A DNA stretch of 64,000 bases, taken from Amphiduros pacificus. Its lineage: Eukaryota; Annelida; Polychaeta; Phyllodocida; Hesionidae. This document shows, piece by piece, positions 23,680-37,700 of the stretch (the first letter of the stretch is position 1; the number at the start of each line of letters is the position of its first letter). The DNA lies in contig OX439003.1 in assembly GCA_949316495.1 (NCBI GenBank), positions 20,769,198-20,833,197 of the forward strand, written 5' to 3'. Position numbers and translations under genes: made by a program. A model generated the notes under the pieces. It had not been told where the DNA came from and made no database searches. It was given only the letters and a program-made list of their open reading frames with translations.

Positions 23680-25479
23680 ATGAGGATTTGTGTTAGATTG
23701 ATCAGCATAGTACTGCTAATGAGAAAAATGGAATCAGATTGCAAAATGAAACTTGTATATGATTCCGGATGGATTGAAGCCATCAGAAGAGATGATGTAG
23801 AGAAAGTAAAATACTTTTTGGAAGGACCATATTCATTTATGTGCAGGCAGGTATTGAATGGTATATACTCACTAGCCACAGATACGCACTCTATAAATGA
23901 AGAAAAAAATCCATTTAAAGACATACTGAATGTGAGAAGACCTTGGCATTTGGCTGGTGTCAGTCATGCAAATAACTGTATAAGATTATTTGTTGAAAAA
24001 GGCATTGATGTTTTTCAAAGAGATGACTTACAGAACAATATTATACACTACTTAATTATTATTTCCTTCATGGAACCGTGCCTTCAAACCAAACTTGCCG
24101 AGACATTCTTGGTGTTGAGAACTGTCCTTAGTTCTCAACAAATCACAAATCTTCTGTTGGTGGACAACAACTATGGATTAAGGCCGCTGGAGTTGGCATC
24201 TCAACTGGGGACATTTGAGTTATTCAGTGCTATACTCTATACTGACGGCCTGTACCTAGCCAAAAGAAAGGTCAGAGGCATTCATGATATCTGCTGGTTC
24301 GATGTGACGGACTATGAAAGTTTTAAAGCCGGTAATAGAAGGGACAGGTCTCCTCTGTCACTGATGATTCAGCTTGAGCACCATAAGATGGAAGAAACGG
24401 CCACAAAGGAAATATTTACATCTCAGTTTATGCAGAATTGGCTGGACACAACACACAAATGTTATAAATGGTATATTGGGATAAGCTTTGCCTTGCGTAT
24501 TCTGTATGGTGCAGTTTTCTTTATTTGCACTCACGGCTACACCAATATTCGTCGCTTTAACATTTCAGTTATACAATTACCAATTGAACTTATTGTGACC
24601 ATGAGAATTTTCCTCATTTCATCATCAATAATCATGGCATATATAGAGCTTCGCGGAATATACAACACACACAAAAACAGAGAGTACCTTAAAACCCCTT
24701 TAGGTTATAAAAATCTGGTCATACATAACGGGTTTAACTACTTTCTGGAGTTGTCTCTTCCGTTATCTATGACAGTTTGGAATGTGTGTTGTTTGTTGGA
24801 CTATTACATTGGGGGTGTCAGCCTCACACTGATTCACGTTGTCTATGCCTATACAGCCATTGCACTCAGTTGGTCATACGTTAACTTCTTCCAGGTGATA
24901 CCTCACCTTGGTTTATTCATATTCTCCATTCATTGGATGATATCTGAATTAATTACATTTCTAGTTATGTTCCTCTTTTTTGCCATGCCGTTTGTTTTTT
25001 CCTTCTATGTTATATGCAATAATGACCTCTCTGTTGATTTTCAGAATGCAACTTTTGTTAAACTCTACTTTCCGGATTTGACCACTTCAGCCTATAGTGT
25101 TTTCACTATTTTATTGAACATGGTAGATTTCCAAAAACTTGAAGTAAATGAAAAATTCATTATTTACACTATGCATGTAATATTTGTGGTTGTGATCACG
25201 ATTCTTTTGATGAATCTGATAATAGCTGTATTTGCTGTTATTGTGTCAACCATAAATGCAAATAAGTGCATATATTATCACTTGAGAAAGCACTCACTTC
25301 TAAAATTTGTTGCACAACATTATGAAAGACTATATCCAAAGTTAACTGAACGGCATCACAATAAGTATTGGTGCGAAGAAGATGGTAAGATATACATCAA
25401 AACTTTTCACATATACAGTTACCATGCAGAAACCCACAGGAACAGATGGTTGTTACCACTCAAATGCGAAAGTGATTGA
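23680..25479 (+). CDS. TRP-like six-transmembrane cation channel, paralog 2
   Basis: An uninterrupted frame of up to 599 residues, roughly 55-60% identical by eye to paralog 1 over its whole length. Shared signatures are WHLAGVSHA, GLRPLELASQLGTFELFSAI, WFDVTDYE, the pore-like SAYSVFTILLNMVDF and the S6 helix ILLMNLIIAVFAVIV. The S1-S6 pattern is the same. ATGs at 23680, 23719 and 23728 are in frame; the later ones match the start of paralog 1 better, since the first adds a hydrophobic lead (ICVRLISIVLL) not found there. Its 3' end lies 284 bases from the tail of the convergent guanylyl cyclase gene. Substrate and subfamily are not known. Confidence 0.85.
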   Translation: MRICVRLISIVLLMRKMESDCKMKLVYDSGWIEAIRRDDVEKVKYFLEGPYSFMCRQVLNGIYSLATDTHSINEEKNPFKDILNVRRPWHLAGVSHANNCIRLFVEKGIDVFQRDDLQNNIIHYLIIISFMEPCLQTKLAETFLVLRTVLSSQQITNLLLVDNNYGLRPLELASQLGTFELFSAILYTDGLYLAKRKVRGIHDICWFDVTDYESFKAGNRRDRSPLSLMIQLEHHKMEETATKEIFTSQFMQNWLDTTHKCYKWYIGISFALRILYGAVFFICTHGYTNIRRFNISVIQLPIELIVTMRIFLISSSIIMAYIELRGIYNTHKNREYLKTPLGYKNLVIHNGFNYFLELSLPLSMTVWNVCCLLDYYIGGVSLTLIHVVYAYTAIALSWSYVNFFQVIPHLGLFIFSIHWMISELITFLVMFLFFAMPFVFSFYVICNNDLSVDFQNATFVKLYFPDLTTSAYSVFTILLNMVDFQKLEVNEKFIIYTMHVIFVVVITILLMNLIIAVFAVIVSTINANKCIYYHLRKHSLLKFVAQHYERLYPKLTERHHNKYWCEEDGKIYIKTFHIYSYHAETHRNRWLLPLKCESD

Positions 25480-25763
25480 CACAATATTTCCTAAAAAGCT
25501 TTCTTTGTGATTCTATCTTTTGTAGTGTCCTATTGTACATAGAAAAACATTTTATTCTAATATCAACTGATACACAGATATATAATACACGCTGCAGGTT
25601 TATCTGTTTCTTGTCAATTGAGCATAGATATCTATCAATATTTATTTTGAGGAGTATGCTTCTTAAGATATATCACGTTTATGTCGGGTCGCTGTGAAAA
25701 TGTTGGATATTCTTATCAAATGATACATAAATTACAGCTTTATCCCTCATCTGTTCCGAACCA

Positions 25764-28700
25764 TCAGTTAAATGCCTCTTTGGGTATGATTGGTGGTATA
25801 CCATTGTCTCCTATGTCTGTGTTATTCATCAGCCCGATATCGGTGTTGCATCGTGGCAATACGTATACACCCGTCAATAGTTTGGAGGTGTGGTGTGGGT
25901 CGTCTTTGTGGTGTGCTCTTCCTGTTATTTGGTTCTCTTCTTCCTGCTGCTTATCCTCCTCATAGTACCCACTCTCTACACTAGGCCGCGCTGGAGATAT
26001 CTCAGAAGGAACTGGTGGCTTTCTCACAGATTCTTCCCGGACACAAGAGGCTTCCACGGCCCCAAGCGTCTCGTGTATTTTGACAGGTTTTGGAATATCA
26101 TTTGCAGAAAGCTTATCAAAATCCGGTAGATGATCAGTAAATCCCTTCTTACCTATCAACCAATACGTAGTCATCATCCCTTTACCCTTTATAGAGAAAA
26201 GAAGCGCAATGTTATATATTTATAAAGTGGACTTCTTGAAACAGATTTCAAAGATCAATGTTGACAATTGAAAATGTTCAAAATTAAAAATGTTCAGAAT
26301 TGAAAATATTCATAGATATATTGAGTAACGTGTACCTTGATCAGGATGCTTCCTCTGCAAGCTGTCAGGTAGCCGGGGTACGCAGACAAAGCCTTGTGAG
26401 CAGATGGACTCATATGGATTCTGAGCCCTGTTATAATATACCAAGGAGGCACGTTTACACATACACATATATGAGATGGCGGCTTTGGCGGTTTAGGCGG
26501 TTTTAGATGATGACGATAATGGTTATGGGGATGGTTGTGATAGATAATAGGTAATATAGTGTATTTTGCAATGTTAATACTTTCTTGAGATGTCTCTTAC
26601 GTTATCCATAACTGCTTGGAATGTGTGATTTTGTTTGACATCGGGGTGACAATCTACCCCTGTCATATTGAGTAATGTAGTAAAAAGTGGATAAATAAAA
26701 TGTCTAAATAGTCATTTGAGCTAACTAAAATAGCTCTTACAACAAACTAATACATTTTTCCAAAATATAATTGTCAATTTGTGAGCATATTTTTTCTACC
26801 AAATCCAAATATCACAGTTAGGATTTTGGAGATAAAAAACAGATCTGCATTAAATTGAGTAGCTCACCTAGTCCGTTGGACTCCATCCTGGATGTGGTAT
26901 TAATAGTGTCTCCAAATAGGCAATATCTGGGCATGGCAAGCCCGACCACCCCAGCGACAATGGCGCCACTGTGTATACCTAATATACCAAGCACATCGTC
27001 TCAAAGTATCACAGTCAAGAACTGATTTACATCAGGATAACATCCAAGTCATTTATAATATTCGCCTGATTTAAAATGACTTCAAATATATTTTAAATTC
27101 ATAATATTTAAATGATAGTCTAACAATGATACTAGTACTGATAATTCAGATTTTTAATAATAATAGAAAAACAAAGAAAAGTAAGTATGTGGCCTTATGA
27201 AAACAATATTCCAATGTATTAAGTTTACATTGGCGCTAATATTAGAGATTGTCAATTTTAGTTTGAATTTACTGACCGATCCTGAGTTTGAGATGAGTCT
27301 CCTGGGGCCTATGAGGCACAGCAAAGTTAAGAGTGGCACTGAGGATATCCAGGGCACAACTACAGATCTCATTAATATGGTCATCTCCATTACGCTCAGG
27401 AACACCACTTGCCAACACGTATGCATCCCCAATAGTCTCCACCTGTGAGGAATACACAATGATTACATGCAAAAATACAGAATGGAGATACAGGCAGGCA
27501 GGTCATCACTAACTTATACATAAAGTATTTCCAATGTATGATAATTTCATATTTTAGCTGTTTCAAGTTTAACTAAATGAGTTTATTTAGCTTGTTTTCT
27601 TACCTTGTATACATCGTATGTCTCTATTATACCGTCAAGGAGACTGTACAGAGAATTCAGCAAATCAACTACCTGAAATCAAAGTGTTTAAATACTATTA
27701 TTGCACGTCTTTTACAATAATCTTTGATTTGAAATAGATGCTATTAGATGACAGATGGTAATCGTTTAGTTTCTTGCTATATAAACACTTTCAAGCTGTA
27801 TACCATTCAAAAGTGAAAAAACAAATTCCTAATAATGAATCAAACTAAAATGTTAAAATCATGGTGTGTATTTTACATCGGAGGAACCATTCTCTGACTC
27901 AGAGTGGTTTTGCACGCGTCATATTTGTCAATGTAATCTTTTTCGATGACCCAAATCTAAAATGTCGTCTGCTCTAGGTCGAAAACAAACCCAGACAGTC
28001 ATCATGTTCATTTCAGAGAAATTAACACATGATTTGTTGAAGAACTGGCCTTAGACTGATTATATTTATTTTATAATTTACAAATTTTATGACATTTTTA
28101 TACAAATATATTTAAACAAACATGTTATTCATTTCAAAATTATGTAAATATGAAAAGAAACTTTAAAAAAGATAAAAGGAAAGTAGTTCGGCAGAGGGGT
28201 GATTTGTGAAAGTAGTTTGGCGAGTTTAGGTGAAAGTTGTCAGTGCAGAAGGTGGTAATTAGATAGGGTAGTTTTTCATCAGTGTAGGGGCCTGCACCAG
28301 GCGGTCAGCACGAGTGCTACTCAAAGATTGGAGATAGTGCGTATTGGATCTTCCCTCTAGCTGGGTAGCCACGCTGCGTAAGCTCTGAGTGCCCACGAGA
28401 CAAAAGTGGAGCGGCCAACATATCAAATCAAATCAAATCAAATCAAATTGGCAGTAGTGTTCTCCAATCACCCCCATCGGCAAAGCCCAGATAGGTGATC
28501 TGGAGAGGTCTGAGATTTTTGCCTTTTTGGTCATAATCTCGTTCAGATGTGATTTTTTTAAATACCCAACTGTTTAAGTGATAATTCATATTTTATGTAT
28601 GATTATGTCTAAAATCTCACAAAAAAGCTTGATTATTTTTTGGATAACATTAAATAAAGAAAATATAAATACTTGATAATAATCGCCAGCTGCAAAAATT

Positions 28701-31700
28701 GAATCAAACCCGTTTTAACGGCAGTTGAAACGGGTTCAATTTTGACGTTTAAACGGGTTTACCAAAGTTTTTGCAGCTGGCGAGTTTTTACTTCACTAGA
28801 GCTCAATCAACTCCACCAAACTTTTCTTTGGTTGGAGTTGGTAGAGACCATGGACGTTCGACAAACCCCTCCAGATCACCTATCTGGGCTTTGCCGATGG
28901 GTGATTGGAGAACACTAAATTGGCAGAGGGTGATCTGCAAAAAATATCCCATAGGTGCAGATCACCAAATATGAGATAAATACATTTAACATACGACCCC
29001 AGTAACAATATTTTGACATTTATAATATTTATATTACCTGTATTGGAGAACTCTCACTGGCTAAATCAGTAAACCCAATAATGTCAGAAAAGTACAGGGT
29101 CACGGAATCAAAAGACTCGGCTTGCACTGTATTTCCTAATTTCAGTTCCTCAGCTATCTTTCTAAAATTATTAAAGTACACACAAACATACATGAATGTA
29201 CTCAGCACATTGATTTTAGCACGGGAAAACACCATTCAAAGCTAGTTTAAATTTGCTGACTATAACATCAGTGCAATTTGTAGTTTAAACTTGAATGTAA
29301 GATAAATGCATTTATATTCTATACACTCAACACATATTTTCCCAGTGTAATAGTTGATCACCTTGGTAACATTTTGTAGAGTAGGGTCTCAGATTTTTTC
29401 TTTTCATCGTGAAGGAGGTGTGTTCTCTCTTGTACTATTTCCTCCAGATGATTAGAATAGCGCTCCATCATTCGCACCATGTTGTCCACTACGTTAGTAG
29501 TCCTATAAAGTACAAATACACAATACAATGACCATCGGCATCCCTATGACTCGGTTACATTAACAAAAGGATTAAGGTTTTGTAAACAATATTTCATATG
29601 GACCACTTTTACAAAATGATTAACGTTTTGTAAATACAATATCTCATATGGATCAATTTTACAAAAAACATTATCTTATATTGACCATTTTTACAAAAAG
29701 GTTAAGGTTTTGTGAAAGCAATATCTCATATTGATTACTTAGGATTGATATTTTGTAAATAGCATATCTCACATTCATCACTTTGACAAAAGAAGCAAGA
29801 CTATGTAAATGTATCATCTCATATTCATCACCTTTTCAAAAATAATTAGGATTTTGTGAATACAGTACATCACATTGATGAGCCGTGACTCACCTGAATG
29901 GATTGGCTTTCTGTAGTTGTTTTAGCGACTGAGAAGAGGTTGGTCTTCGTTTAACATTGTTATCCCAGCACTCTGCAATGATGGTGCGCAGGCCCTGAGA
30001 CGCCGGGACGTCCTCTAGGTCCGGTCTGAACGATCCCTCACTCAGTACCGCCTCAATGATTTCTATAATTAAGTCAGAGAATAAAAGGGCCATAGAGGAT
30101 ATTTGCCATATGCCACTTTATTGTGTTTTACATTTCAACAATATAATCAATGATTTGCTCCAAATACATACAAAAAGGTTTCTTTTCATCTTCTAAATCA
30201 AGGAATATCAAAACGAGGAATATCAACTTTTGTGTCTTTTGTGAGTTAGATTATTTCCAAATACATTACCCTTCGGCTCCATGTTACATTCTGTGTATGG
30301 TCCAGTCCTTGAAAATATTTCTTTCAATATAATAGCAAAGGCGTAAATATCCCCTTCTTTAGTGCATGTGTATTTTCCATTTAAGGCGTCCGTAAGTAGT
30401 TCTGGGGAAGTCCAGAATAGTTCTACAGTACAATATAGAACTAAATCAAAAGATGTCAAAAGGTTTCAAAATAAGACAACTTCGCGGTACTTCTTAATTG
30501 TGATTAATGACTGATTTAAATGTAGAACACTCATTTTCTCCACATTTGGCTATTGATATGTTTATCTTACTGGAATATTTCTTATCTATTGACTCATCCT
30601 GTTGTTCCTTCATCCCTTCCCTAAATGAGGTCATTCCATAATCAGTCAGCTTACAAGTCCATCTACTATCTATCACACAGTTTGAACTCTTCAATCGACC
30701 ATGACATGATATATCACTGTCATGCAAATACTTCAAACCCTGTAACATAAACAATAAAAGACAATATGTAAACCTATCGCTTGATGCATAAGAAATCATT
30801 AAATGATTTAACACAGAGATGTTCCTACCTTTGCAATGTCGATAGTGATGGAGAATTTGAACATGTCATCCAGCTTGATATCATCGTTCCAGATGACGTC
30901 CATGAGACTTCCCTTTGTACAATACTCCCACACTTCACATATATTAGGAGCATCTAAGCATGCTCCATAGAGGGCTGCCAGGTTCATGTGCTTCACTTCA
31001 TATACCTACAACATTATTGTCTAACAAGTTTCCATTTTATGAACCACCATAAAAGTGTATGCATGAAACATAATAAAGCTTACAGTGTCGTTATTGTTGA
31101 CCTTATCATACTGGGATATGGCAACTATTCCAGATTTGCCAAATTTGCCATTTTTAACAAGTTTCCATTTTATGGCATGTTAAGTATATGTTATGACTGA
31201 GAGCAATAATTATCATACTGCTCTCATGTTATAATAACCTGTGCATAGTGTAATCGTTCCTTGTTACCTCGAGATTTGCTTATAATTATTCATGTTTGGA
31301 AAACTCACATGCTTGACTTCCATCAACAAGTTTCTGTCTAATTTGATTTTCTGCTTATCAATCATTTTTATCACCACAGTTGTTCCTCCGAGATCAGCCA
31401 CAAGACTGAACACCTGGTCTACTTCATTCATATTTTCCGGCCCATCATTGCTTGTTTGAGATTTTGCAAAAGAACAAAGGGAACCAGACTGCAATAGCTG
31501 GAAGTAGATGTGCAACGCGTAACAAAATCCATATACACATCGGCAATATGAACGATTTAAAATTTAAAATTTAAGAAAATTTGAAAATTTGAAACTATCA
31601 AATTTACGTGTTATCTGTTACAAACCTGAGATATAGCTCGACGTTTGCCAAATTTCAGCTCTTCATAAGATATTTTCCAGTTCATACTGTATAAAAGTTT

Positions 31701-34700
31701 CTCATTTTTCCATCTCCTATAAAAACAATAATTATATATTAAGAATAACTATATATTAAGACCATAAACTGAAACATTCGGGACGTTGATATTTGAGAAA
31801 GAACAAATGCCTCTCTTGAGTTTAATGCTAGTTCACAGCGCCCAACGAGACGAATAGGACAAGATTTATAGATAACATTGTAAGCGGGAGTGATCACAAA
31901 GCTCACAGCCGTTTTAAAGTGAAAATAAGATTCTGAAAGCTACCTGTAGAGTAGGGGCAACAGCAGGAAGATGAGGAGACAAACCACCACAGCCACTGTT
32001 ACAACAATGGTGACTGTGTTACTTGTACACTTCTCGTTACTGAAGCCACAGGCAGGATGGTCTGTGGGAACGCTGCTCAGGCCACGTGTGCCATCTCCCC
32101 AGATGATGTCTCCAAGCCAGACGATCTCAAAACGCAAACATACACTCTATAGATACATTGTCAAAATAAAGGTTCCATAAAGCCACTATATAATATCACT
32201 TTACAAACTGCAATTGTTTTTTACTGTGATAGTTCACTGTGATAGTTTCAGTATTAATGAGATATTACTATGATAAAGCATGGCAAACAAGTGATAGGGT
32301 TTTCTTAGCAATTTTGTTTATTTTATAACAGTCAGATTATTTTCTGTTTGGGGTTTTATCTAGCTGTAAAGGCTATTCCAGTCCTTTCATGACGATACCT
32401 ATTTGAAGAAATAATGCCTTATCATGACAACCCATCCAAATTACATGGTAAATGGGATGCCGACACAGAATGGCTTCAGTGTACTTAAATGACTTCAATA
32501 AGCAAGATTCTGATTTGTGATTTCTGTAATGAGCAGTTGAAGGTGATGCTTTAGTGATTGTCCTTCCATTTCAATTAGCTTTTATAAAATACCTCTCTTC
32601 TTTTAATGATATGTTCACTTTTGATAGTGAACAGTGTTTAGTAAGGTCTAGTGAGCGCCTGGCCTTCGCCAAAACGTTGCAGGTGTCCAACATGGTCGTG
32701 ATCAGTCATCATACTCAGTTTACTATTCAAAGGGCTCATAGGCTGATTATAGGATAATGTGTTAACAGCGCATTTATGGAGGCCGTTCAGATTGGAAGTA
32801 TTACTTATCTTAGGTGCGATATACCCAATCAACAAGTTGATTGTCAGATTGATGTGGGTACAGTTGAGTTTGGGTCAGAGTAAATCAGCCAATTATGAGT
32901 GCTGGAGGTTTCAGTGGTGGAATACACTGTATGTCCGTCCATATGTGTCCTTGTGTGACTACAGCCGCTGCAGCTTTTTCTGCACAGTAGGAACCATCTG
33001 TGCAGATACTTTGGAAATCTTTTTAAGCGCTTCGAGCAGACTTGGTCTGATATAGCGCTATATAAATCGTTATTATTATATTATTATTATTAAACCAATT
33101 TTATCTCATTTATCAGTAAAACATACTCAAGGTGAAAAATAATATCAGATAGTGATCCTATAGCAAGGCATTCCACAGAAGACGTTCAAAGGGCACCAAG
33201 ACAAAGTCTCAATCCTTGTTTTTGAACAGGAGTTAACATATTTATGTATGATTATTCATTAATCCTGAGCATATACCTGAAGTTATGACTGGGTGTATTA
33301 TTAAGTCCGTCAGATTGGCATGTTAATATTCCAAAACAATCTTTTTTTTTTCACATTTTTAATGTACGTTATGTAATGTTATGTTACATTGGCAACTATC
33401 TTGTAAAAGTTTATGTTGATTGACATGTCATTTCAGTAAAATCAGTATGTTATATCCATATCTATATTTCTGCTCTCATCAAGATTCCAAAACAGATTAG
33501 TTTTTTTAATATTATTAATAATACATCAGGGGTGACGTACCATGCACTCAGTAGAGTGGGCATTTTGTTGGAAGCTTGAACCACCATAAAAGTGGATGCA
33601 TGAACCATACGGTACTGTACATATTTAACGTTAGGGGGAACAGGGACACTTCATGCAGAGGATCACAGGTGTATGAAATGTGTTGTTGATGGTTGCTAAG
33701 ATACCAACAAGTAAGACGTCACTATTTCATTGATAAATAACCAATGCACCATTATGACGTCATTGCTCCTTCAACTACATGAAATAGTGCACCATTATAA
33801 CCCACCAAAGCTAACTAAATAGACAACATATTTCTGTTGAAAAAGGATCAATGTTTTTATATACATATGGGAACATCATTTAGTAATCTTTTATGACTAA
33901 TCCAATAGCCAGTAGCTGCTGCATTCGACCTCATCACTGCCCAGTGATACAAAAAAGAAAGTTTACAAAATATCATATTTCTCAAAATTTCCCTCGCTTT
34001 TTATGACAAAATTGAGAAGTTTTGCAATTTTAATTTCCAAATTTTAAGAACAGGTTTATTCCAAATATTATTCTATTTAGTTTAAATAGAGGGAATTTTG
34101 ATTAATGGTCTTTATTTTGAGATATCTAACTTACTTCAAATTCAAGTCAAAAATTACCAAATGGTGTCAAAAATTTACATTTATTTGAATAATTTTTTTT
34201 ACAAAAACACAAATTACTTGAATTATAAGACGTCTTTTAAAATTCTGTCTATTTAAACTAAATAACATCATTCTAGCTAAAGATCAATGTCTTAGTTCTG
34301 CAGATTGTCAGTGTAGTTATTCCCAAAAATGTTTTTCAAGTAAGCTCTATCCCTTCTTTAATTGTTACAAAAAAAACATCTTTTTCTGATTTTTGCTTCA
34401 ACTTTAAATCTAAAATGAAAAAAAATGATAAAATTTTAAAAACAAATTAAAAATCAAATCAAAAGAAAAATCAAAGCTTACAGTGTTGTTATTGTTGACT
34501 TTATCATACTGGGATATGGCAACTATTCCAAATTTGCCTTTCTCTGACATATCCAAGACTGTGATCTGTGGCATGCGGTCAGCATTCTCATCAAGAATCA
34601 TATCGCCAGCTATCCAATCTGAAAACAATGAAACTAGATCTAAACACACTTCGTGTCGTGTCTTGTATCTTACTAATGCTTATAATAATAATAACAATAA

Positions 34701-37700
34701 TAATATGTATCCCACTGCAAGGTATCATGATATTTTATTACAGATAGTTTTCCCTCCCATCTTAAACTAACGTCTTTCTTGCTCTCCACCCCACCAAAAA
34801 AATATATATATATAATAATAATAATAATATGTATCCCACTGCAAGGTATCCTGATATTTATTATAGATAATTTTCCCTCCCATCTTAATTAACGTCTTTC
34901 TTGCTCTCCACCCCCCCCCCAAATAAAAAAAATAAAATAAAGAAAAAAATGTGCACAGTATATAGTTGTAAGATTGTAACGGTTTACCCGGTCCATGATA
35001 GATGTTGTTCATGGCAGTGGTGCGAACTGTTTCGCCGTTGTTGTATTGCCTTCCCTCCGATACCAACTGCTGCACGACTGTGGCATAGAGGAGCAATGTG
35101 TCATGCAAAAATGGGGCGTAATCATCTACCTGTGTATTATTACAAGTTATATACTCAGTCAGGTGGCTTAATTTGAACTGGCGTGGAATGAAAGTTTCAT
35201 ACGTACTCAAAACTACAATGCTGGTACAAGGAAACACATCTAAAATCGGGATATTTATGTAATAATTAAACGCACTACATTACGATCAATAAATAAATAT
35301 ATTTTCTTTTTAGTTTGTTCTGTTTCACATTGTAAGAGGCAACAGAATGAAGAGAATGGAATAGAATTTGGTATACTGACGGTGGTAGCAATTAGTCCCA
35401 GATTTGCCTCCAGATTAGACTTGGATAGTGCCATGTTTGCTTCAGAAGCAAATGCATCGGATGAAGTTGAATTGATACCGCTCATTAAAACCTGAAACAG
35501 TTCTGTATTGGCATGATACTTGTAACCATATGTAACAGATCAACATCTATAGGAATATCAACCCTTGTGTACTAAGTCATATATCAACCCTTGTGAACTA
35601 AGTCATATATCAACCCTTGTGAACTAAGTCATATATCAACCCTTGTGAACTAAGTCATATATCAACCCTTGTGAACTAAGTCATATATCAACCCTTTTGA
35701 ACTAAGTCATATATCAACCCTTGTGAACTAAGTCATATATCAACCCTTGTGAACTAAGTCATATATCAACCCTTGTGAACTAAGTCATATATCAACCCTT
35801 GTGAACTAAGTCATATATCAACCCTTTTGAACTAAGTCATATATCAACCCTTGTGAACTAAGTCATATATCAACCCTTGTGAACTAAGTCATATATCAAC
35901 CCTTGTGTACTAAGTCATATATCAACCCTTGTGAACTAAGTCATATTATAATTAAGTATGCAATATATCAGGTAATATTGGCAAGCGGAGGAAACAGTGA
36001 TATAATTCTCACCAAGCCTTAAGCCATCTTTTTTTGCACTGAAGTTTAAATAATGAACACCATTTGAGGAGAGAATAAAGCGTTGACGTGCTATAACTGC
36101 CATTCATTTTTTATGAGTTCTACTCAATTGAGAGCAGTTCATGATCTTGACCTGTTTTTATCCATGAGAAAATATACATGACTTTAGAGGTTAATCACGG
36201 ATAAGGAACAGTCGAGGGAGGTTAAAAGTTACAAAAGGATATACCGACGAAATTATTTACACCTTATTATTTACACCTTATGTTTTACCTTGATAATTAT
36301 TTACACCTTATATTTTACCTTGATAATTATTTCTGATACCTGTAGCCAAGCTATGAAAGCACTAAAAACCAAGATGGCCGAATGTTGATGGAATACTGCA
36401 TAAAAGTCTCCTAAGTACTTGTAGTGCACGAATCTAGTAGCTTGATTTTGATTCCCAGGCTGCCCAGAAAACTGGTTATCACATGTGGCAAGCGAAGATC
36501 AGAACACCGTCCTTCGACCCATTTGAAATGAGCGTATGGATTCAAGAGGTAAATTGTTTTCCCTAGATTTAATCTTTATGATTTTATCAAATTTGAAGAC
36601 AGATAAACTGTTAAATAACGATGTTACAAAAAAGGCATCTAAATCATATCAAAATCACCCCAAAATTACACAAAATAAATTACATTTGAGTGTGTAATAG
36701 TGTCTTGATTATGATGGTGTAAATTCTATAATAAATCTATAACGTATTAACGGTAATATTTGTGCTCCCAAGTCGGGGATTAATCTTATTTTGCAGTCTT
36801 AAACTGGGGCACATTCCTAAAATTGGACAAAAATCGTTAAATTTCAGTTCCAGATAGTCAAATACTTAAACATGTAACTGATGATGATGTTATTTTCTTG
36901 AATATTTGAATGCGATAGTTCATCCATAAAGATTAAAGAAAACAATTTTTTCAACCTAGCCTTTGTTCACTGTCCGACATATAATATATGTTTCAGCATA
37001 ACATTGTGAATAATATATGAAATAAATGGAAGTACCAATCCAATAAGAATAAAGTCATGGTATAAATTCCACCAATTAATATTCCTATTTGTGATCTGCG
37101 ATTGTAACTACAATACAAATATTAACTGATCTTGATTAATATCCGAATTAGTTTAGGTCCAGGAAAGTTATGGTTTTTATATGACAGTAATTTAATTCAA
37201 AATAGCCATCTGTGTTTATGGAATATAGCACGATATATTCTCAGACCAGGTGATATATATGTCCATACTTATATTTCATGTGGATGTAACTGGAGACTTT
37301 AATGATTGTATAGGTTTATTTATGCACAGTGGATAAAAGAAAACGCGATGAATTGAAAAGATTTTCGACAGAAATGGAAGTATTATAGAGTGAATTGATT
37401 GTCACTCCATCATCCGAATCTGAAGATGCCCCATTGTTTGCAAAACCTTACTGACCATGTGTTTGTACTATATTACTGGTCAGCTAAACAAAGTTTGTTG
37501 ACAAAGTGTTCAGTGGATGATTTGGATTTTAGCAGAATCTTCATCTGCTTTCAAATGGCACAGAAATGCATGTAAGGAAAATATGATGGGTAACATTTGA
37601 TAGGAAAGTTTGGGATATAAACATTTACATTATGCAAGAAAGAAGTGCTTGAAAATCTCATTTCATGAATGCTTTAAGAATTGTGAGGATTGTTTAGAGG

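Noticed and set aside
25681-26129. Plus-strand frames (94, 64 and 79 residues) opposite the end of the cyclase gene
   Set aside because: They lie antisense to the last cyclase exon (25764-26186), which has a correct splice phase and a conserved start of the exon ([14 protein letters not shown]).
35557-35946. Regular 26-bp repeats reminiscent of a CRISPR array
   Set aside because: There are no spacers between units, the genome is animal, and no cas-like genes exist.
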